Positions 58,401 to 64,000 of a stretch of DNA of 64,000 bases are shown piece by piece. The position numbers were made by a program, and so were the translations under genes. The stretch spans positions 310,001-374,000 of the forward strand of contig SKCR01006514.1 of assembly GCA_019454045.1 (NCBI GenBank), read 5' to 3'. This DNA comes from Zanthoxylum bungeanum (Eukaryota; Streptophyta; Magnoliopsida; Sapindales; Rutaceae). The notes under the pieces are model-generated. The model had not been told where the DNA came from. It did not search any database and saw only the letters and a list, made by a program, of their open reading frames with translations. Position 1 is the first letter of the stretch; each line of letters starts with the position of its first letter.

Positions 58401-60360
58401 GTCGAATAAAATTTTAATGAGCCGGTGAAGACTTTTAAAAAATGTTGCAGATCTAGGAAACATACTGATCAAGATGTTTTTCTTTCTACTGGAGCAATAC
58501 CTTAGCCACGTATTTGGTATCATCTCCCCTTCTCTTCACTTTAACCTGCAAAGCAAAGTCAGCAGAGCACAACTATGAAACTTATTTGAAAAAATCTTTG
58601 AACGCTATTTTTTATGTATTCAAGGATCCAGGTGAGACAGACACAGTCAAGGTTCATCTGTTCAATTATTTGTGTGCACACACTAATCTCTATACTCTCC
58701 ATGTTATCCTGGTTTTGGGTAATGAAAACTTTAAAACCAGAAGATTTGGCAAATATTCAGCAAATATCTTCACAGCATTGTTTAATCAAGTATTGGCAAG
58801 AGATTTATATGAAGTTGCTGCTCCTCCAAGAAGACCAAGTAATGCCATTTAATCAACATCAAGTAAACTATTAGTCATATTCAGTTAAAAATCAGAACCC
58901 AGAAGGTATCATCAATTGGCTCATTGCAGTGTTCCCAGAATTTAAACTCTATTTGTACAGAAACTCCTTTGGTTAGCAGAAACACAGAGCACTCTGAAAG
59001 AAAAATAAATTTCTCAAAATTTGAACATCTTAAAAAAAGTTACTCCAAGGAAAACCATAAACCTAGTAATTACTGTATATATCGAAATTTTATTTATGGT
59101 GAGCAAAGTAAGCAATAAAATCCTGGTTCCATTACAAGCCCCTTAATACTTGTTTTGCCACACTATAGAACATGCCTCCGACACCAAAATGGCAGATCAG
59201 GCTTTATGGAATCATATAACTGATACAATCTGCAGTAATCTAATTCCATTGAAGTACAAACTCCGGCAAATTCCAAAACTTTCTCTGATAATGTAATGTT
59301 GAATTGCAATCAATAGCACCCCTTGTTAGTAGAGAAGTTAAGACTTCAGAACTTATACTCTACATACAAAAAGGACATTAAATGCCGATCATAAATTGAG
59401 GAACCAAGAAGATTACCTGTGTATAGTGTTCAACACAATGTGCATTTGTCAAAAGTTTCCCATCCCCAATCATAAAAGCACTGTCCAACCAAAAACAAAT
59501 TCAAAATGTAAAACTCCACAGTGCAATAAACGACTCAAGTTAAATTAAAAACTGGAAAGAACGAACCAACTCATTTTTCCATTTTTATTTCTTTTTAATT
59601 GTTCATTGACCAGACAGCATTCGCAACTTGAAAGACAACAATACTAAGATTACAAACCTACCTTCCCGTACTTGTATATTGCCTTTGCTTTTGCCAAGGA
59701 AGAGAATAATCAGGAGCTGTATGGGTGCAATAAACCTTGAAAAATACAAAAGAAATAAGTTAATTAGTAGACTACATACATAAATAAATAAGAAAATAGA
59801 TAAAACTTTTACCTTCACAACGGCATTAAGAAAAGCTGCATCTTGAAGATTCCCTGATTCAATCTGAAATAAGATTCAATATAAACACCTCAACAAAAAT
59901 AAAATAAAAAATAAATAAAATAAACAGATTAATTCACTAGACTCCGATTCTCAAGAATGTTACCAGCTGCTCCTTCAAATCAATCTGAAACTCCTTCTTG
60001 TCTTTTCTTTGCGCGCCAAAAGATTTAAATGCCGTGGATTGATAACTTTCAGCTTCTCCTCTTCCATCTTTCGACCTTCCAGTAAACTTCCTCTGCGAAT
60101 TAAAAAATAATAAATAAATAAATCTTTATGAATTTCGCCGAAGCGATAATTGAATAACGAAAACGTTAGGGTTTAATTATTACATCAGTGGCGCCGGGTT
60201 TAGAAATAGATGGAGAATTTTTTAAATTCTGATTCTTATGACTAGCGGAGGCAAGAGAGGTGTGTGACGTGGCAAGAAGGCGTTGGGAGGAAATGGAGCA
60301 AGGGAATTTAACAGTGGAGGTGACCGTAGAGAAGCAGTAATTGGCGACTGCTATGGCCAT
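52405..60360 (-). CDS. DEG2: chloroplast Deg/HtrA-family serine protease DEG2
   Basis: Twenty-one coding exons, minus strand: 60360-60184, 60092-59964, 59863-59813, 59735-59662, 59480-59417, 58545-58501, 57660-57553, 57176-57099, 56980-56914, 56757-56699, 56298-56199, 55582-55503, 54781-54725, 54466-54363, 53767-53680, 53569-53484, 53369-53345, 53251-53180, 52933-52883, 52791-52731 and 52649-52405. They sum to 1,821 nt (606 aa), the length of known DEG2. The Ser/Ala-rich N-terminus is a chloroplast transit peptide. The trypsin-like triad is H158 (TNAHCVEH), D189 (VDCDIALLS) and S267 (GNSGGPAF). PDZ domains follow, and the end [17 protein letters not shown] is the DEG2 C-terminal signature. 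The enzyme acts at the stromal side of thylakoids in protein quality control. One intron (after exon 19) has a GC donor; all others are GT-AG. Introns are long and AT-rich. Confidence 0.96.
55040..55300. repeat. AT-rich repeat block inside a DEG2 intron
   Basis: Two copies each of TTGGCACAAATATAT (about 55050 and 55102) and TATATTTAGTTTATATATTTACCTT (about 55080 and 55175), then GCCTATATAAAGGTATA. It could be a small solo LTR or a local duplication. Boundaries and family are not resolved. Confidence 0.4.
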
Positions 60361-60529
60361 AATAAGATTTAATTTTTCCCTGAAGCAGGCTCGCAGCAAG
60401 TGAAATGAGAGAGGCCAAGGCGGAATAGAAAGACTTTTTAGGCGTAGTAGTATGATTCTATGAAGTAGCTGCTTCCTCCTTATCCATAAATAATTTACAT
60501 AGGTCACTTGATTTTGGCGCCTCATTGAT

Positions 60530-60650
60530 TTTTACCAATGGGCCCTTACTAAGCAACTTAAACACCTGCTGCTCCAGGTGGCAACTAGCCCAGGCCCGTC
60601 TTATATTTGGGCTTTGATTGAGTAATTGGGCTGCCATTTCTCTTGGTCCA
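60530..60650 (-). promoter_or_regulatory. site II-type motifs upstream of DEG2
   Basis: GGCCCA/TGGGCC/TGGGCT-type hexamers cluster here (AATGGGCCC at about 60536, AGCCCAGGCCC at about 60588, TTGGGCT at about 60608, TTGGGCTGCC at about 60628). Such motifs are common in promoters of plant housekeeping and organelle-protein genes. Confidence 0.4.
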
Positions 60651-62029
60651 CTTATTTTTTTTAGGTTGAAATTTATTGTTTTTTTTTCCAATGATTATTG
60701 AGAATAAATTTATCGCAAAAATTATTTTGTATATACACTGACGTGGTATAACGTTATTGATTGAAAAAAATCCATCTAAATCTTTAAATATATAAAAATT
60801 CAATATTTTTCTTCTTAAAAAACCACATAAGATTTTATTTTTCTTCCTAAAACACTATATCATATTTTTTATTTTATTTTAAAGAATATAAATTTTATCC
60901 ATAATTAAATTCCTCCTCAAATATTTTATTATTATAGAAAAATATCATTTAAATTTTACTCAACTCGCGCAAAAAACACCCCCATATTATTATATATAAA
61001 AGCTTAGTGTCTTTCTTCATAAAGTGTCATATGAGATTTTTCTTATGTGTCTCATATGATTTTTCTTTTATTTTCTAAAAGATATAAATCATATTCATAA
61101 TTAAGTTCCTCGATAAATCTTTTATTATTATAAAAAAATCAAATTTTTATTATTATAATAAAATCAAACTTTTTATTATTACTCCATTCATAAAAGAACA
61201 TGCCTCATGCCCGAAGATAAATATATCCTTTTTCAAATTGAACAATAAAAAGTCAACCAATTATTATTATTTTTTTTTTTTTTGGGTTTAGACTGAAAAA
61301 TGTACTATGCAAACTATACTATTTTTTTTGGTTACTATACAAACAATGTTAATCACTTCATATAATAACCTAGTTCTTTACGGTCAAAATCGATTCAACA
61401 CCGAAATCAAACAAAATAAAAAAATAAAGTATTGTTTTTAAGGTGGTTCGATAAATATGAGACAAACCTACATCAATGAGTCAATCTTATAAAAGTACAG
61501 GTAAATACTCAATAATTTTATCTTGATTTTGATAGAGTTTTTCTAAAGTTATTCCCCCCTAGTTATCATGTTGGGAGGCGTTTAAATAACACAAATATGA
61601 TAACCGTTAGAGACCATTATTGACAATAACTAACCTTAAATTATTGTGATTTATTATTATCTTAATTCGTAAGTGATTCTCTTCATTTCACTAGGGCTCT
61701 CGATAATGTTTTGAGTTTCATGAGGTTTTGGGATCACATGAAACGACATTCGAGCAATGATCTCGAATTTATATGAACATGTCGTTCGCGGGGTCTAGGT
61801 CATACGGGATGCGTTCTGCGTGCTCCATCTCTGAATGCGTTGGACTCGTGGATGATCCAGAGGGAGGTCGCGTTCGAGGTGACTACAGCGAAGTCGACAG
61901 AGGCATTTTACGATATGTGGCTCAGATTAGTACCAGACATTGTAGATTGAACTCTTACTCTATTGGACTGTTAGTGGGTCTGTTTCACTTGATTGTGCAT
62001 ATTCTGTCTTTAAGCTCGTTTTCACCCAT

Positions 62030-62062
<33 letters not shown>

Positions 62063-62568
62063 ATTTATACTCCTTCATTAGCCTTTGTTCCCTTCATTGA
62101 TTTACTCGACCCCCATCAAAATTGTTTTCGTCTTTGGTTTGATATCACCTATGTTTCATTACTTGCATTTGCTTCGGTTTTGGACCCTTCTGTTCCACAC
62201 AAACCATACAACAAAAATAATAATTTATTTTTAAACAACTAACAATTGTGAAGTCCAATGTGTTGTAATGTATCATCAAAACTCGACATTCAAAAGCAAA
62301 CCACATTCCCGTTGGTTATTTGGTGCATAAACTATTTTTACTTATATTATAATAATGTCTGGTGTTAACTTATTATGATCAGTTGGTACATCATGACTTT
62401 CTCATAGTCTGCCTATAGCTCATTTAAAAAAAAAATGGTTAATTGTCTTAATTTATTTTTATAATATTATGCTATTGCTAAGGTTATCAAAATATAAAAA
62501 TAAAATCGGTCTTATCCAAACTCTAATTATAGCGGAAAATTTGTTCACTCAAGTTTTTAATGTAAAAC

Positions 62569-62601
<33 letters not shown>

Positions 62602-62628
62602 TGATGATTGTGATTATTTCCCTTAAGG
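60651..62628. other. AT-rich intergenic sequence, no gene seen
   Basis: The block 61373-61560 (AAGGTGGTTCGATAAATATGAGAC...TATAAAAGTACAGG) has an LTR-like look but no partner. A GC-richer stretch at 61770-61930 encodes no recognised protein. (TA)n at 62028-62055 and (TAA)n at 62572-62599 are microsatellites. Confidence 0.5.
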
Positions 62629-62791
62629 GTGTGGCTTTAGGGTAAAGCGTTTAGAACTTGGTTATCAGGTCATGTGTTCGAGTTTAATAGTATATTTTTT
62701 GTAAGAGTCTGAGATAATCGATGGTTTTTCCTATTCCGTTTAAATCCGGATCGAGTGGTTTGACGGTGTAATTTTCAACGTTAAAAAAAAA
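62629..62791 (+). mobile_element. SINE copy I
   Basis: Plus orientation: GGGTGTGGCTTTAGGGTAAAG (head), ATGTGTTCGAGTTTAA (diverged B box), GTAAGAGTCTGAGATAATCG, CTATTCCGTTTAAATCC and TTTTCAACG followed by an A run. It is old and lies next to a (TAA)n/(GAT)n tract. Confidence 0.75.
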
Positions 62792-63570
62792 ATCAAAATT
62801 TCAAAAAATTACAATAATAATCAAAAAATTAAATTGATAACGCATTGGGTTATACCAAACAACAAAACAAAGCATCATTCGTATATTTTCCCTTTAACAG
62901 AACCCCGTGGATTTACATTACACCACCATATCGCCATCATTTCTCCAAAAAGAAACGAAACGGCCAAATAGCAAATATATTACACACCACTGAGGAAACG
63001 TGTTGCTGGGCCCACCACCCCCACGTGTCGTTTTGTGAACAACCTGTTTTGTCCTTGCCTGCTTTTTGATAGACAGTCGGGCGGCAGTCGGCCAGATAAC
63101 GGCGTTAAGTGTGCACCCAAGTTTTAGGAGAGTTCGATAAAGACTATAGATAGTACTAAGACTATGAGAGTATAAAAATTAATTTATAAATTATGAAATA
63201 AATATTAATTTTGTGTTAGTATAAGTGTATTAATATTAGTGTTAATTATGTATTTGAAATGATTTTTAGATATTAACTTATAAACTCATTAAATTCTAAG
63301 TTGGTGACTTAAATAAGAAAATGTAACATCCATTATGTATAATCAATGAGGGCATGAAAAAAATATTTTTTGTGAAAAATAAAATAGGGATTCGTTACAA
63401 TGATACTGTAAATCCATTAAAAAGAATGTAGTGCAACTTGATAACATATTTGATTTAAGTACGAAATATTACGGATTCAAATTCTATCATCCTTCTTCAT
63501 TATCGCTCAAAATAAGAGTAATACAAAATCATTTGTTTAGAACGGTTTATAATTTGACATACAAAATATA
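62792..63570. other. intergenic sequence, no gene seen
   Basis: AT-rich with one GC-richer patch around 62990-63110. No supported feature. Confidence 0.5.
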
Positions 63571-63685
63571 AAAATGATAAATAATTTTTTCCATATTCTT
63601 TCATTGTAGTTACATTGAATCATTGTAACTCATTGTAACTATAGTGAATGAGTATGAAAAATTTTCGGGAAATATTTATGTATAT
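63571..63685. mobile_element. foldback MITE, copy 3
   Basis: AATGATAAATAATTTTTTCC at the left and GAAATATTTATG at the right are loosely inverted. Inner arms CATTCTTTCATTGTAGTTACA-like and TGTAACTATAGTGAATGAG pair around ATTGAATCATTGTAAC. Same family as copies 1 and 2. Confidence 0.6.
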
Positions 63686-64000
63686 ATATTATTTCCCTAA
63701 ATAATATTATTTAGTTCTCTCGAGTAAATCTGATTATTCAGGATTTTTTATTTTTTATTTTTTTTAAAAAAAAAAAAGCATAGGTAATGTTGCCACTAAC
63801 GGGCGAGAGGAGCTGAGGTGGCGACAAGGAGCCGCCATTTTTACATTAATTGCCCTCCGGCGTGTACGTGTCGTTTTCAGCGCTATAATTGCTCTAGGGA
63901 CTTTTGATTTTCTCTCTCTCTTTGCCGGTTTGACTCGGTCAGTTCTATTCGTTTTTTTTTTTTGGCGTGGCTGTTAATAATATTATATCATTTTTTAATC
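63686..64000. other. window end, no gene seen
   Basis: AT-rich with homopolymer runs. A GC-richer part at 63790-63930 could be the start of a promoter beyond the window, but no gene can be supported. Confidence 0.4.

Noticed and set aside
62572..62612. Regularly spaced repeats as a CRISPR array
   Set aside because: This is a (TAA)n/(GAT)n microsatellite in a plant genome; there are no spacers.

Overview
The window is nuclear DNA of a flowering plant, almost certainly a eudicot. It has GT-AG introns, AT-rich intergenic sequence, nested LTR retrotransposons, hAT MITEs, a Helitron, a tRNA-derived SINE family, and genes with clear plant orthologues. The species cannot be told from sequence alone. 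All exon models were built by reading splice sites and checking that the frame stays open; no transcript data were available.

Layout. 1-9.6 kb is a nest of transposons. A Ty1/copia element (copia-1, minus strand, left LTR cut by the window edge) lies inside the 5' LTR of a small non-autonomous LTR element whose interior is a 36-bp minisatellite. Copia-1 itself carries a 3.25-kb hAT transposon with an exact 8-bp target duplication. 9.6-17.5 kb holds SINE copies, two hAT MITEs, a probable Ty3-gypsy LTR remnant, and a promoter (site II motifs plus telo-box) followed by two related box C/D snoRNA-like sequences. 18.2-34 kb is a gene island: a Tubby-like F-box protein (minus), a vacuolar-type NHX Na+(K+)/H+ antiporter (plus, 14 coding exons), a NETWORKED-3 type actin-binding protein (plus) and a GPI-anchored arabinogalactan protein (minus). 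34-38 kb is MITE and SINE debris. 38-44 kb is copia-2, a second, older and broken member of the copia-1 family in the same orientation. 44-49.8 kb is AT-rich and contains an old 0.9-kb tandem duplication; its second copy later received a Helitron, a SINE and a hAT MITE. 49.9-51.9 kb is a YUCCA10/11-type flavin monooxygenase gene (auxin synthesis) with a SINE directly upstream. 52.4-60.4 kb is the 21-exon gene for the chloroplast protease DEG2 (minus). 60.4-64 kb is AT-rich and holds one more SINE and one foldback MITE.

The genes are independent single-copy-type loci and do not form a pathway. The main story is the mobile-element history. It includes a recently inserted, RT-less copia that carries a hAT passenger, a nine-copy SINE family with several clean target-site duplications, and a 0.5-kb hAT MITE with tRNA-like promoter boxes. 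The best candidate for an overlooked functional locus is the snoRNA-like pair at 14.96-15.63 kb.
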